Shown piece after piece: positions 1 to 11,429 of a stretch of DNA of 64,000 bases (the stretch's first letter is position 1; each line of letters begins with the position of its first letter). The DNA is from Gonapodya sp. JEL0774 (lineage: Eukaryota; Monoblepharomycota; Monoblepharidomycetes; Monoblepharidales; Gonapodyaceae). The notes beneath the pieces are model-generated. The model saw nothing but the letters and a program-made list of their open reading frames with translations, did no database searches and was not told the origin of the DNA. The stretch is from positions 1-64,000 of the forward strand of contig JADIIX010000033.1 in NCBI GenBank assembly GCA_027604505.1. The letters are read 5' to 3'. A program made the position numbers and the translations under genes.

Positions 1-599
1 CGTGTGGTTAGTAGACCACAAAGGTCACCTTGCGCACGATAATATTATTATTTACATAAGGTCATGTAACATGTTGGCTTCTAGAGCACTGTGGTGATGT
101 TACCTGCATGTTTATTAACCGTGGGTCATGACCTGCCCTTGGTGACCCATGACCCACGGTTCGCAGACTGTGAGGTTGCTCACCAGTCGCGGAAGTTAGT
201 GTCGCATAACATGTATGTCGATTGGGAAGGATGTTTTTACCTACTCAAATATTTCGCCTGGCGACTCAGCGAGGAAGAAGCTTGAAACAATCAAGAAACT
301 TTGTCTCTACAGACCCCATATCCTCTTGGCATCGGATTTCAGATCGTTCGTGGAACATTGCGTCTGGACTCAATATCACACAGAAAACCTCAACTCCCCT
401 CGGACGTCGACATCAGAATCACCATAGGCATCTAAACTTCCTTGCACCCATGAGTGTGGAAATCAATGACGCGTGAGGGCAATTCCTTGCGAAAGAAAGA
501 AGACGGTAAATCTGACCCCCCCCTTCTTTCAACGTCAATAATCCCCTCGTTTACACGCAAATTACATGGCTTTACATGTCTATCTAAATTGCATCCGTA
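1..599. other. Non-coding or unrecognised left edge
   Basis: I found no protein family in any frame here. Only short unrelated open frames occur. Apart from the inverted repeat at 117-161, it is probably promoter and 5' sequence of the adenosyltransferase gene, whose first exon may begin near the ATG at 566. Confidence 0.5.
117..161. repeat. Perfect 14-bp inverted repeat, 17-nt loop
   Basis: Bases 117-130 (AACCGTGGGTCATG) are repeated exactly as the reverse complement at 148-161. The left arm contains a 10-bp palindrome (GGTCATGACC, 124-133), and the loop carries another GGTGACC. It could form a stem-loop or be a dyad binding site. It lies about 500 bp upstream of the cobalamin adenosyltransferase exons, in sequence with no recognisable gene. 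Its function is unknown. Confidence 0.8.
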
Positions 600-1502
600 T
601 CATTTCGGGGCCTCAGGGCGCCCTCGTCTCGCCGATTCAAAGTTTACACGCGAACCGGGGACAAAGGTGACCCACAGTTTCATTTTCGTTTCTTGATGCC
701 GGCATCCTTCATCTCTTTCTCTCTTGCGCTAGGGTCGTCGTCTCTTTATACTGGGGAGCGTCGGGCAAAGGACGACCAAATTTTCGAGGCTCTGGGGACT
801 GTGGATGAGATTAGCTCCGCACTGGGACTCGCAATGGAGTACTGCGAAGAAGCCCAAAATGCTCTTGGACCCAAATTGGAAAAGGTGGGGCAACACGCAC
901 AGCCCTTTCTTCAACTCCCAACAAATTCACGTCGTGTTGTCTCAACTCAACCTGCAGATTCAATGTCTCCTCCAAGACGTCAATTCCAACATTGCCACCC
1001 CTCGAAACTCCGAAAAAACTACAGCAGACCGACTGGCAAAGACCATTTTTGATCCTGACGGGGTTCTGGTCCTGGAACTTGAGCAATGGATAGACCAGCT
1101 GGACCAGTCATTGCCTCCCCTCACAATGTTTATACTGCCCGTGAGTTGCAGCGATTCCAACGTGCACGGACTGATTAGCCTTTAACTGCAATTCCCGAGA
1201 AAGTCTGGTGGTAAGGCCGCAGGAGTGCTCCACGTCGCCCGAACAGTCGCAAGGAGAGCGGAGCGAAGGGTGGTACCTCTCGTTGAAGATGGTACCGCTG
1301 ATCGCAGCACGCAAAAGTACCTCAATAGGTGGGTCCATTTCATTAAGTATTCTCCACTGGTAAAGGCTAGGCTTGCTTATTTGACAATGGAATCTAACTG
1401 TCCAGACTGAGTGATTTCCTCTTCATTGCCGCTCGATATGCGGCGCACAAGGAGGGTAAACCCGAAAAAATATATCGCAAGATTGAAAAGGCCGGAAAGT
1501 AG
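600..1502 (+). CDS. MMAB: Cob(I)alamin adenosyltransferase (PduO/MMAB type)
   Basis: Transfers the adenosyl group of ATP to cob(I)alamin to make adenosylcobalamin, the cofactor of methylmalonyl-CoA mutase; in eukaryotes it acts in mitochondria. The traced exons are: up to 666 (ends VYTRTGDK), 733-884 ([30 protein letters not shown]), 958-1140 ([35 protein letters not shown]), 1204-1328 ([31 protein letters not shown]) and 1406-1502 ([20 protein letters not shown], then [11 protein letters not shown] and TAG). All four introns have GT-AG ends and restore frame. The TGDKG start loop, SGG, and the RRAERRV and LNRLSD active-site segments of the family are present. The start codon is not resolved; there is no in-frame ATG after the stop near 590, so an upstream exon carrying the mitochondrial leader is likely. 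The gene converges on an F-box gene 21 bp away. Confidence 0.93.
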
Positions 1503-1523
1503 TGTATGATCGTTTGTGCAAGT

Positions 1524-2690
1524 TTAGTCCCAATCGAGAATGAGTTCGACACATCTTTCCGCAAAGAGTTCTCGTATTCCCTCTAGTATCAATAGATATC
1601 CTTGTGAGCGTTTAGTTCCTAAGCGGGGTACTCTGGGGGAGTTGGGCACACTTAATCTTCCTTGCTCTGCGATCTCCTTCAATACTATTTTGTCAAATGT
1701 CACATCAAGATCCAGACTGGGTTCGTTTTGTACATCAGGCTCATCCCATGCATATGAATCAAGTGAGGTCCGATATGTCATATGTGTGAGATTCGGCAAC
1801 GTGTCGAGTATGCAGCCGAACTGTTTCGAAGTGAGGCCATCAACATGTCTCGTGAATTGTAAGTCAATACCCAGAGAAGTGAGAGACTTCAGCGACTTCA
1901 AGCCATCCGTGAATATGCCGAAATTGTCCAGGATAGACTGATGGAAGTGTGTCACCTCGAGTGACGACAGAGATGCAAACTTCTGTAATATTGGGAACAA
2001 TTCCTGAAAACTCCAGAACTCCGTATTGAGCCGGATCGTTTGCAAAGTAAACTTCCAACCGTGTGCAAAGTGTCGGAGCGTGGTCTTGCTGAGACCGAAA
2101 GCGAAACCATCGTAATAAGACTTCACATTTCCCAATTGGCTGAGAACGAGCCAGAAAGGGTCGCCTGGATATGAGATAAATTCGCTCGCCTTGATAGAGA
2201 CTCTTGTAATCTTGGAATTGTGGGCAAGAAGACGAGGGAACAAAAGATCAGCATTCTCCAAAATCACGCAATCCTGACTCTCCTCATCCACAGAGATGGA
2301 TACAAGGTTTGCTGATAATTTTAGAAGGCGCTCGATTTCTCCGAAGAACTGCTCCACATCCCGTCTCATCCCTTCTTCACGACAGTTGTAAAACGTGAGG
2401 GATCTCATATGAACAGCATGCTGAACGAGGACCTGTTGAATCATGGGTATGAGATTCACGAGAGGACCAGTGAGGCTGACATCTCTCCATAAGAACGGCA
2501 TATTAGATAAAATTCGGAATCGTCGATTGACTCTGTTGTCGAATGTTTGTCCGAGATCAATTCATTATTGGCGAGTGCAAGAACGAGAACGCACGCCATC
2601 ATCTTCAAACGGAGCTCGCGATGAGAGAACCATGACATCAGCGCGACGACACAATCATCATTGAGATCGTTGAGACTTGCCGGCCTACCA
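1524..2690 (-). CDS. F-box protein with leucine-rich C-terminal part
   Basis: Probably a substrate-recognition subunit of an SCF-type ubiquitin ligase (family inference). The main exon (1524 to about 2534) encodes about 335 residues. It starts in the second half of an F-box (VNRRFRILSNMPFLWRDVSL) and continues with repeated leucine-rich helix/strand units. The first half of the F-box (LNDDCVVALMSWFSHRELRL) lies in another frame at about 2606-2680. A short intron (donor GTGCGT, acceptor ACAACAG at about 2536) joins them into a typical F-box. No ATG is visible in frame upstream of LNDD before a stop near 2725, so the start is unresolved and another 5' exon may exist. The substrate cannot be predicted. 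It is divergent from RNA14, with about 400 bp between them. Confidence 0.7.
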
Positions 2691-3096
2691 AAGAATACGG
2701 ACTTTCTTGGAACAAGTCTTTAGAATGTAAAAGCATTGCGTGTGTCCTACCCTGGAGCTGGTCGTTGTACTGATTCTTGTATCATTGGATCGAGTATGCT
2801 AGGATTCTGGATGGTCTGGACGTTGCACACCGGAACGTGTGACCGTGTGACACACATCTTGTACAACGTAAACTTCGAGCAAACATAAAATTCTCGCAGC
2901 AGGAAATCGCGAGGCCGTGTTAACTACTCCCGCTATCTCTTTTTCTGCATCGATCCTAACCAAAAGTGTCATCGTGGTTCGATTTACCCCACCATCGGCC
3001 ACCTCCCGCTGCGGACGATTCGCTCAGGAAAGCGCTTTCTTCTACACAGTGCCCGTACACTTTCCGTCTTCTGTCGTATTGACTTGTTCTGGCTCG

Positions 3097-6000
3097 ATGG
3101 AGGAGTCCGCAGGCCAGGAGAGCAATCTGAAAGTTGAAGAATCGGTGTTGTCCCCAAACCCGTCATCCCTGGACACTTCTTCCAAAGTTAACGAGTCATC
3201 CGGTGATGCAAGTATGTCCGTGCCACAAACGAGCGAAGTGAGCGTCCAAAGCGCGGATGTTGCCGGGCCCCAAAGTCCAGGAGATTTGGACGAAGCACCA
3301 ATGGACGTCGAGGAACCCGCTGCATCTGAGCAACCAAATCCTTCGAACGGTAGCGCACACGATGCCATAAATGCTGTCCCGTATGCAAATGGAGGGGTCG
3401 TCACTCCTGAACAATCGTTGCAGCCTCTGCAAGTGACCTCAACAACGCAATCTGCGGCCGTGCAACAGTACTATGATCCTAATATGTACGCTCAAGCTTT
3501 TGCTGCGTATGGTGCTTCCATGGTTGCCCCGTCACCGGATGGGTCCCAAACTGCCTATCCGTACCCGTATTCATATGCCTACCCGGGACATTACTATGGT
3601 ATGCCTGCCGGCGCGTACCCGCAACAAGTCCCTCAGACTATGCCCACTTCCACACCTGTGAATGGAGCACAGAACCCAGGGCCTATCAACATCAACCCTG
3701 CCTCCTCAGCACCTTCTGCTTCAACCACACTGTCAGTTGCTCCAAAGGAGGAGCACAGGACTCCTGACCCTACCTCGGCCAAACCTTCAGCACTCACGCA
3801 CACTCTGTCTACTATTGTTTCCCCCTCCGTCGTAAATTCTGCTTGGCACCAAATTCCCACAGCAGAGCCCCCAAAACCCGTAATAGACAATTTACATGGT
3901 CGACGTAATGTCAATGCGACGAAAATGGATAAACTCCAGCGTATTGAGCAGCGCATTGAGGCAGATCCTTGGGATACTGAAGCATGGACCACGTTCCTGA
4001 CCGAGGCGAACCAGAAGGGGGACCCGCAGTTGACACGGGAGGCATTTGAGAAGTTTTTGAAACAATTCCCCACGTCGGTGAGTCTTTGGATTCCTCAATT
4101 TATAAAGTTAGGAAACATCATTTGTGAGCTAGAGACTTTTGATGATATCGGAGAAATGTTTCTGGTTAGCAACACATGCCAGAGTATCATCTGATCTACT
4201 CTCTCCGTGTCCTGCATGACCATCCGCATGTTTGCATCTCATCCTGTCTTCGCACATCTTGATCGAACATCGTATCCAGGCCCGCTACTGGGTCTCGTAC
4301 GCAGACTTTGAAATGCGACAAAAGGACAACACCAAGCTCGAGCAAATTTTCACTCGCTGTCTGCGCAATATTCCCGACGTTGACTTGTGCAAGTTCTATT
4401 TGAACTACATCCGACGGCGATTCTCAGGCGGTGAGGGGGAGAAGAAAGTCGAGGGACGTACCACCGTGGCGAAAGCCTATGAATTCGTGGTGGGGAATGT
4501 GGGTGCGGATAAGGACTCAGGGATGGTCTGGAACGATTACCTGTTCTTCATCAAGGCCGGAGAGGTAAGTGAGCGCATGTCGTTGCCTTGTGTTGGTGCG
4601 CACGAGAACCGGTGCATATGCAGCGATCAGGAGGCGATCAGAACGCATTCATCTTTGTCTTTGAATTGCTCCACGAAATAGTCCAAGCTCCTTGTGTGCT
4701 TGTGGTTTGATCGTGGCGGCTCACAAAACCTTGTTCCCTCAGACGCACAACGCTTTCGAGGAGGGTCAGAAAATCGATCTTTACCGTCGTACCTTCCACC
4801 GAGCAGTAGGCACTCCTGTCTCAAATGTCGAGTTGCTTTGGAAAGAGTACGATAATTGGGAAAATCAATTGAACAAGCTAACGGTGAGATCCAAATCGTG
4901 ATAACTCTATGGAGTGTGCCTTGGAATTGAGAGTGGTGGCGATCATTCGCATGCCATGTCCATCAGGCCAAGAAATTCCTTGGTGATAAGTCACCAGCGT
5001 ACATGAACGCTCGCACAGCGCTCAAGGAACTTCGTACTCTTATGGAGCCCATCGAAAAAGTCCAGAAGACATGGCTTCCTAGACCGCCTCAATGGACTGA
5101 CAAGGAAGTCCAAGTGGTTCGTACTTGGTGTATGCTCCCATTTGTTTATTGGCATAAAGCCCAATCGCTTGTCTCCGGTCAATCACCAGCTTGACGCTTG
5201 GCGGAGATACATTGCGTGGGAGCGTTCCGACCCTCTTAAGCTGGGAGAGAAGGCACCAGTCGCCTCGCGCGTCATCTATGCATACAAGCGTTGTTTGCTT
5301 ATGATGCGGTTCTATCCGCAGATGTGGATCGAAGCTGCGGCTTACATGACTGAAGTTGGGAAGGCCGAGGAAGGTTATAATTTGCTCAAGACAGGGACGG
5401 ATGCCATGCCCACTTGGTGTGTGACCGCTGCAGATGTCTCTTCAATATTACGGAATTAATTGCGGTGCCAAATTCAGCATGTCCCTTCACTTACACCTTG
5501 CGGAGTTGTATGAGACCCAGAACAAGGCACCACAAGCCAAACAGGTCTACGAGAATCTTATCGCCAATCTAGAGGCTCAATTGGCGTCTATTGGTGCGCG
5601 CACAGACGCTGAGAAGCTGCGCATCACACAAGAAAATTCGCAGCAGGAGGATGGCGATAAAATGCAAGTCGAAGGAGAAGAAAGGGAAAAGAGAAGGATG
5701 AAACTGAAGGAGCAAATCGAGAAAGTAGATGAACGCAACGCAAAGGAGGTAGAGCAAGTGAAGAGATCGCTGGGTTTGGCTTGGGTGTTCTACATGCGAT
5801 TCGCAAGAAGGACGGAGGTGATTATTGACTAATTGCGACCTTCTGTTATCGCTTGTTGACTGACACATCGTTTAGAATGTAAAAGGTGCCCGAGCAATTT
5901 TCGGGCGGGCTCGAAAGAGTCCTCATTGCACACATCACGTTTTCGTGGCATCTGGTAAGATAGTACACCTCGGGTATATTCTATGACTTCGCTGATCGAC

Positions 6001-7648
6001 CATTCCTGCAAGCGCTCATGGAGCACTATTTGAGTAAAGATGCGGTCGTCGCGGGTAAAATCTTTGAATTGGGGCTGAAGCTAGTTACCGGCACAGATGG
6101 GACACAACAGGGGTCCCAAATTGAAAACGGAAACGACTCCGTGATGTTCATCCTTCAGTATCTGAACTATCTCATATCCCAGAATGATGAAAACTCGGAG
6201 AACAGTGAGAGTCATGCCTTTCTGATGATTCTTAACTGCGTTAACATTCGGTGGCTTGTAGACACTCGGGCACTTTTCGAAAGGGCAATTGCGATGCTAG
6301 CTCCTTCGAAAGCTCGACCTGTATGGGACAAGTTTACCAATTTTGAGAGCGAGTATGGTGATCTTAATAACCTGACAAAAGTGGAGAAACGCAGACACGA
6401 GGCGTACCCTGATGGTAGGTTTTCACTGGCCCGAAATTTTCTCTGGAAAGTCATTGGAATTTGTTGGTATGTTTCAGATTCGTACTCTCTCGACGGTGCT
6501 GCTCATTTGGCCCAAAAGTACGCGTATTTGGATTTGGATGTCGTTGGAAATGCTGAATTTGGTCTGCAAGGCAGGTCGTTGAAAGGTCTATTTTGGGGTG
6601 AGATGCGTCCTCACACTCTTTCAATTGACTTAAATCATCAGCGTACAGGGGCTATATCGAAAAGCAGGCCACACCAGCAAAAGGGAAGGTTGCGACTCTG
6701 TCCCCTGTCGTCCGTAGACCTGCAAGAGAAAGCGCTGGTACCCGACGGGGACCATTTGCAGAAGCGGAAAAGTATCCACGTCCAGATTTCAGTAAATGGA
6801 CACCACACAAGCCGTTGGGAGATGTCAAGCCGATTGAAGCTCGCGCGCCTCAAGAGACCTTCCCTGATAGACGGGCTGTTCCAGCACCGTCATTGCCTCC
6901 GAAGCCGAGTGTACCATCCACTCCACTTCAGGGGACCGGTACAACTGTTCTTGCCCCCATACCTCTACCTGGAGGTGGGGGAGTGGTTCCGGAACCGATC
7001 GCAAGTCTCATGCATAAACTTCCTAAGACATTCACAGGTTCGCAAAGTAGACTTATTTACGCGGGCTATTATGAATGACACCCTGCTGATTCCTCTGTGT
7101 AGGACCGGTGCTACCCGCAGATGCAATTCTTGATCTCGTACGCACACACCCCCAGATTGCGTATCCACCCGGTTCAGTGCCGCGACCTCAAACCGCTAAT
7201 CCGCTTGCTAGTTTTCAAGCAGCTGGTCTGGGCAATTCCAATGCTTTCCAGAATTTGGTTTCGCCACTGAACATGGGGATTCTGCAGCAGCCGAATTTGT
7301 TGACGAGTCTTTCAGGTCTACAGTTTGGACTCAATCAACTTACAGGGTCGCAGGGTGGTCGGCCTTCTACGGAGCGGAGAGATCGGTCACGCGAACGACG
7401 ACGATCCAGGAGTCGGAGTCGAAGCCGCAGTTGGGATAGAAGACGGAGTCGTAGTCGGGACAGAGATCGTCCAGTCAGGTGAGACTCGAATGGAAACATT
7501 CTCCTTAGCCGTATGGTTGTTAAGCCATTCCTTGTACAGCGCCGGTCGAGGAAGCAAAGTGGGTCGTGGAGGGGGACCGTCACAGGGGGTTAAGCGAGCG
7601 AGAGAGAGTTATGAAGATGATCGCTACCGACCTAGATATCGGGATTGA
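3097..7648 (+). CDS. RNA14: RNA14 / CstF-77, mRNA 3'-end processing HAT-repeat protein
   Basis: Scaffold of the cleavage factor IA/CstF complex in pre-mRNA cleavage and polyadenylation (nucleus). The N-terminal exon (3097-4077, donor GTGAGT) carries about 250 low-complexity residues rich in Ser, Pro, Tyr and Gln. The first HAT repeats follow (RIEQRIEADPWDTEAWTTFL). Later exons continue the HAT array: ARYWVSYADFEMRQKDN near 4280, FYLNYIRRRFSGG near 4400, GMVWNDYLFFIKAGE near 4530, then about 4760-4870, 4970-5130, 5190-5820 and 6010-6410. The C-terminal LPADAILDLVRTHPQIAYPP near 7110 resembles the conserved Rna14/CstF-77 tail region. The end is unusual: an Arg-Ser stretch (RERRRSRSRSRSRSWDRRRS, about 7390-7470) and a final exon to TAG at 7648. 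I chose the start at 3097 because an upstream ATG at 2917 adds only non-conserved sequence. There are at least eight introns. Confidence 0.92.
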
Positions 7649-7884
7649 AGCCGATAAAGTGGCTTGGTTATTGTAGCGTTCTGTGTGTTTGACAGCATTG
7701 TCCGCACTACATTTACTAAGACAACTCAAAACTCAAAGACGGAGTCTCCGGATCACCCCAACATCCAAACACGGGAAACGGATACCAGGAATTGATTGTT
7801 TCCAGGCCTTCTTCGGGGTTTCCCATCTCTCCGACCAGTGGGTTGTCTTTCAGAGGAACGCGCGAACACCTCGAAATTGCTCAT

Positions 7885-10800
7885 GAATTGGGCAGCTGGC
7901 GCGATGTTTGCAGTCAAATCCAGGAAAATTTTACTTGATGGCACTCTAGTGAACTCCAGCGAAGCAGATATGGATCTGGACGCTTCTCTCCCACTGGTTG
8001 CCGGTAGCCCAGTTGCCCCCGCAAATGAGCCACCCGTTGTGCTATTATTGCAACCGAAAAGTACAGTGTCAAGTGACACCACCATTCGTTTGGAGGGTAA
8101 AGTTGCAGTGTCCGCCCGAAGACTCCGATCCCGGCTTACTCATGTGCAAGCGTTGGAACGCACCCTCATTGCTGAGAAAGCGAAACTTCAAAGTGAAAAA
8201 ACCGCCCATCGAAGCTTACTGCGAGAACTTGAAGTTCAGAGGCGTCTGGAATCAGGAATCAATGTGACCAACCAAGTGCTTTCCATGGAAGGAGTAAGGT
8301 CTATTGTTCAGTTGCCTCCAAACCTACGCGAAGAAGGTCAAGCGATTTCAAATATTACTATCTCTGGTGGATTTAATCCACAAACGACCACCACTCCTAC
8401 ATCAGGTTTGCCTCATTTGGAGTCTCGACGTCTATCTCATGGGCAAGACGAACTTGAAGAGGGGGAGGTAGCTGATGCAGAGAAGGCACCTTCAAGGCAT
8501 CCGAATACTCAAAGCAAGGAAACTCCTGCAACTGGGACAACTGCAGTTAGCACTCACCCTATTGGAGGCGATCCGGAACTGTGGCAACGGGCGAACTCTC
8601 CAGCGCTCCATTTGCAGTCTAGTACTCATTTAAATGATAGTTCTACCAGTCGTCAGGATAGAGAATCGTCATATCCGCCGCAAGCATCCCAATCTGTGTC
8701 AAAATCTGTCTCGGAGAGAGATCGTAGGGGAACGGAAGAGCGTGAGCGGAACCTTAAAGCAGCGGAGGCACGCGAGAGATTACGACGTGAGCGGGAGGAG
8801 CGGGATCGGAAGGAGCGCGAAGATCGTGATCGTAGGGAGCGCGAAGAGAAAGACAGGAGGGAGCGCGAAGAGAGGGACAGGAAGGTGCGGGAAGACAGGG
8901 AAAAGAAGGAACGGGAAGAGAGGGACAGGAAAGAGCGGGAGGAGAGGGACAGGAAAGAGCGGGAGGAGAGGGACAGGAAGGAACGGGAGGAGAGGGACAG
9001 AAAGGAGCGGGAGGAGAAAGACAGGAAGGAGCGACAAGAGAGGGAAAGAAGGGAGCGGGAAGAGAGGGACAGGAAGGAACGGGACGAGAGGATTCGCAAA
9101 GAGCGGGAAGATAGAGAAAGGAAGGAGCGCGAGGAGCGCGAGGAGCGAGATCGTCGAGTTAGAGAGGAGATGGAACGCCTCACTAAAGCTCGCGAGGAGC
9201 GAGATCGACGGGAGAGGGCGGAGAAGTTTGAGCGAGAGAAGTCTGAGAGAGAGAACACCGCGAAGGAGTTAGCCGCACGGTTTCCTGTTACTATTCGACC
9301 CGGTGGGGATAAAACTCCGACTTCTACTCGAGGAAGTACATCGAGAGGACACGACTCAAATATGGACATGGGAGGAAATGCTGCAAAAAAGCTCCGTGTG
9401 GACGAAATTCATCCAGGATTATCCGATGCGGCTGTGATGATTCCATCTGGTGCGGTGGGATCGGTATCAACACGTCCTGGTGCTGTGCCGGCAGCATCAC
9501 CAGCTCACTCAGCTCACTCTTCACACGCTCCTGTCTTGTCCAACCAGACGGAGATCCTCCGCAAGCTACTTCACCAAAAACAGGAGCAAAGCTCAGGCAA
9601 GCGCAAGCGCGATGACGATAGTTCGCACGCTTCTGTTCAGAACCTGGGTCCCGTTTCTGAGTTTTCGATTTCGACGTCTGGTCCTGTGAACATTACGGGA
9701 GATGGGGCGATGTTGATTGGGAAGCAATCAACACCCGTAAGCTTGAAGAAGACGTTTGATACTCTTTGGAGAATCAAAGTTCATGGTGGTACTGCTTTTG
9801 TTTCACAGGTGCCTATTCTTGCAAACCCTCCTACTACCGACGATCTTGAGAAACTGCGAGAGCGAGTTCGAGCTACCCAGCGCCTCCATCAGCAGCAAGC
9901 CCCAGAACTACAGACCTCTCCAATGGATACTCATAGTGCGATTCGTGGACAATTGCGAATCCCTGATCCTGCTCCTGCGTTTGACCCCTCCCTCGATTCT
10001 ACAGCGCATCATGGATCGCCGACTCCTGAAGCAGAATCATCGAAAGAGTGTGCTCCAGTCGAAACAAGCTCTGTCGGTACATCGTCCTCTGGTTCTGCAA
10101 CTGCTACTGTGGCGGAGAACAGTGGCCCTACACCTGTGCCTCCAGTTCCCAGTCTGCCAGGAGTTGCAGCGAGTGACACATCGGAACCATTTGTCTCTGC
10201 TCAAGCTCGCACAGCTGTTATCAAGGAGACCGCGGGTTCAGCTACCTTGCCTACTCCACTCAACAAGGAGGCGCCACCAAGAACCGGAAAGTCCTCAGCG
10301 GGAGCAAAAGCTGCTCAAAGTGCGCGATCGATCAAAATCTGGGATGGACGCCTAACAACATTAGATGGCTCTGTGGTTAATGTAAGCGTGCTTCTCTTAG
10401 CGACAAAAGATCGACCGATCGGAACCCCGACGGACGGATGGCAAGTACTTTCATTCTGGTTGAGAAATAATAAATCTGTTTTGATTCCACGTGTGGTTAC
10501 CCTACACAGTAATATTCCTTCGTGGCCGCAACAACTGGCAATCTCGCATTACTCAAACATCCCTGTGTCTGAATTGCAGAAACTAGCCCAAGAAAAAAAG
10601 ATACCTCTTATCGAAATCGTTGAAGAGCCGACCTCCCCTGCAGACACAAAGCAAAACGAAGTTTTGAAGAAGCTTGTTCAAGAGGTTGCGAACCTCAAGA
10701 AGGTACGAAAATGTATGAGCTGGATGATTGCCGTGAGCGGATTGTTCCCCCTTTACACCCTGTCAGATGGCCGTGATCAGATTTCCGGCGACGAAGACAC

Positions 10801-11327
10801 CAAACTCAACAGATGCTCTGGGCAAACGGCATGGGCTGGTCCTTCTTGTTCAACAGAATCGCTTGTTCGGAACGGTCTTTGCCACGCAATTCCTCCCGCC
10901 GTCCGCTGACGAACCTATAATGGAGCCGCCTTCCCAACCTGAACAACGACCGGTGGAACATGGAATGACCGCAAGAGTGACGCCGACCACAGGAAGCTTG
11001 CGCAGTATGACGGGCGAAGAAATAACTCCGCTTCCGATGCTTCCAACTACTGACAGTGGATTAGTCTCCGTTGGAACGCAGGTGGTGCCAATTTCTATGG
11101 GAGGTATGGTTCCCACCCCTGGCACTTTCGCCGGACTCCAGCAATGGGCGGTGCCTCAGTATGCCAGCCCAATCAGCATATACCCTGGTTTTCATCCCGG
11201 GTTTCCTGCGAGCATGCACGGGTTCGCGGGTTTCGTAGCATCACCTCCTTTGAACGTTCCTCAACAAGCGGGTTTTTCGTATGGTCCCGTTCCTACTACA
11301 ATGTATCAGAATCCTAATCCACACTAG
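7885..11327 (+). CDS. Large charged coiled-coil protein, function unknown
   Basis: Two exons were traced: about 7885-10702, then an intron (GTACGA...TGTCAG, 10703-10766), then 10767-11327. The open frame extends up to 7796; 7885 (MNWAAGAMF) is one reasonable start. In order: a short coiled coil (ALERTLIAEKAKLQSEK, about 8150-8250); a Ser/Thr/Pro-rich linker; a very long Arg/Glu/Asp/Lys region (about 8750-9240) built on REERDRKE repeats that looks like a single alpha-helix; a disordered region with a basic KRKRDDD patch at about 9600; a folded-looking segment beginning IKIWDGRLTTLDG (about 10335-10620); and a Pro/Gly/Tyr-rich tail. The folded part has a faint resemblance to a SPOC domain (WxGxL start, FLPPS end), which I do not claim as homology. 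The composition suggests an RNA-processing or chromatin role, by inference only. Confidence 0.75.
8760..9240 (+). repeat. 24-bp in-frame tandem repeat encoding REERDRKE
   Basis: Imperfect tandem copies of GAGAGGGACAGGAAGGAGCG plus four bases run through this stretch, most regular at 8870-9080. The period is 8 codons, so frame is kept. It encodes the Arg/Glu-rich helix of the host gene. The reverse strand is also open here but yields only an Arg/Ser/Leu composition artefact. Confidence 0.85.
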
Positions 11328-11429
11328 CGTACATATTTAGAAAAAAATTTAATGTCGGGGTTCACATTGCGCTCTCTTTTTTGCTTTTGGGAAGACGAAA
11401 CCACAAAAGAAAAGTTCGCACTGACTGTC

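Noticed and set aside
8653-9369. Minus-strand 238-codon Ser/Arg/Leu-rich open frame
   Set aside because: It is the exact antisense of the R/E repeat in the plus-strand gene; its composition follows from the repeat.
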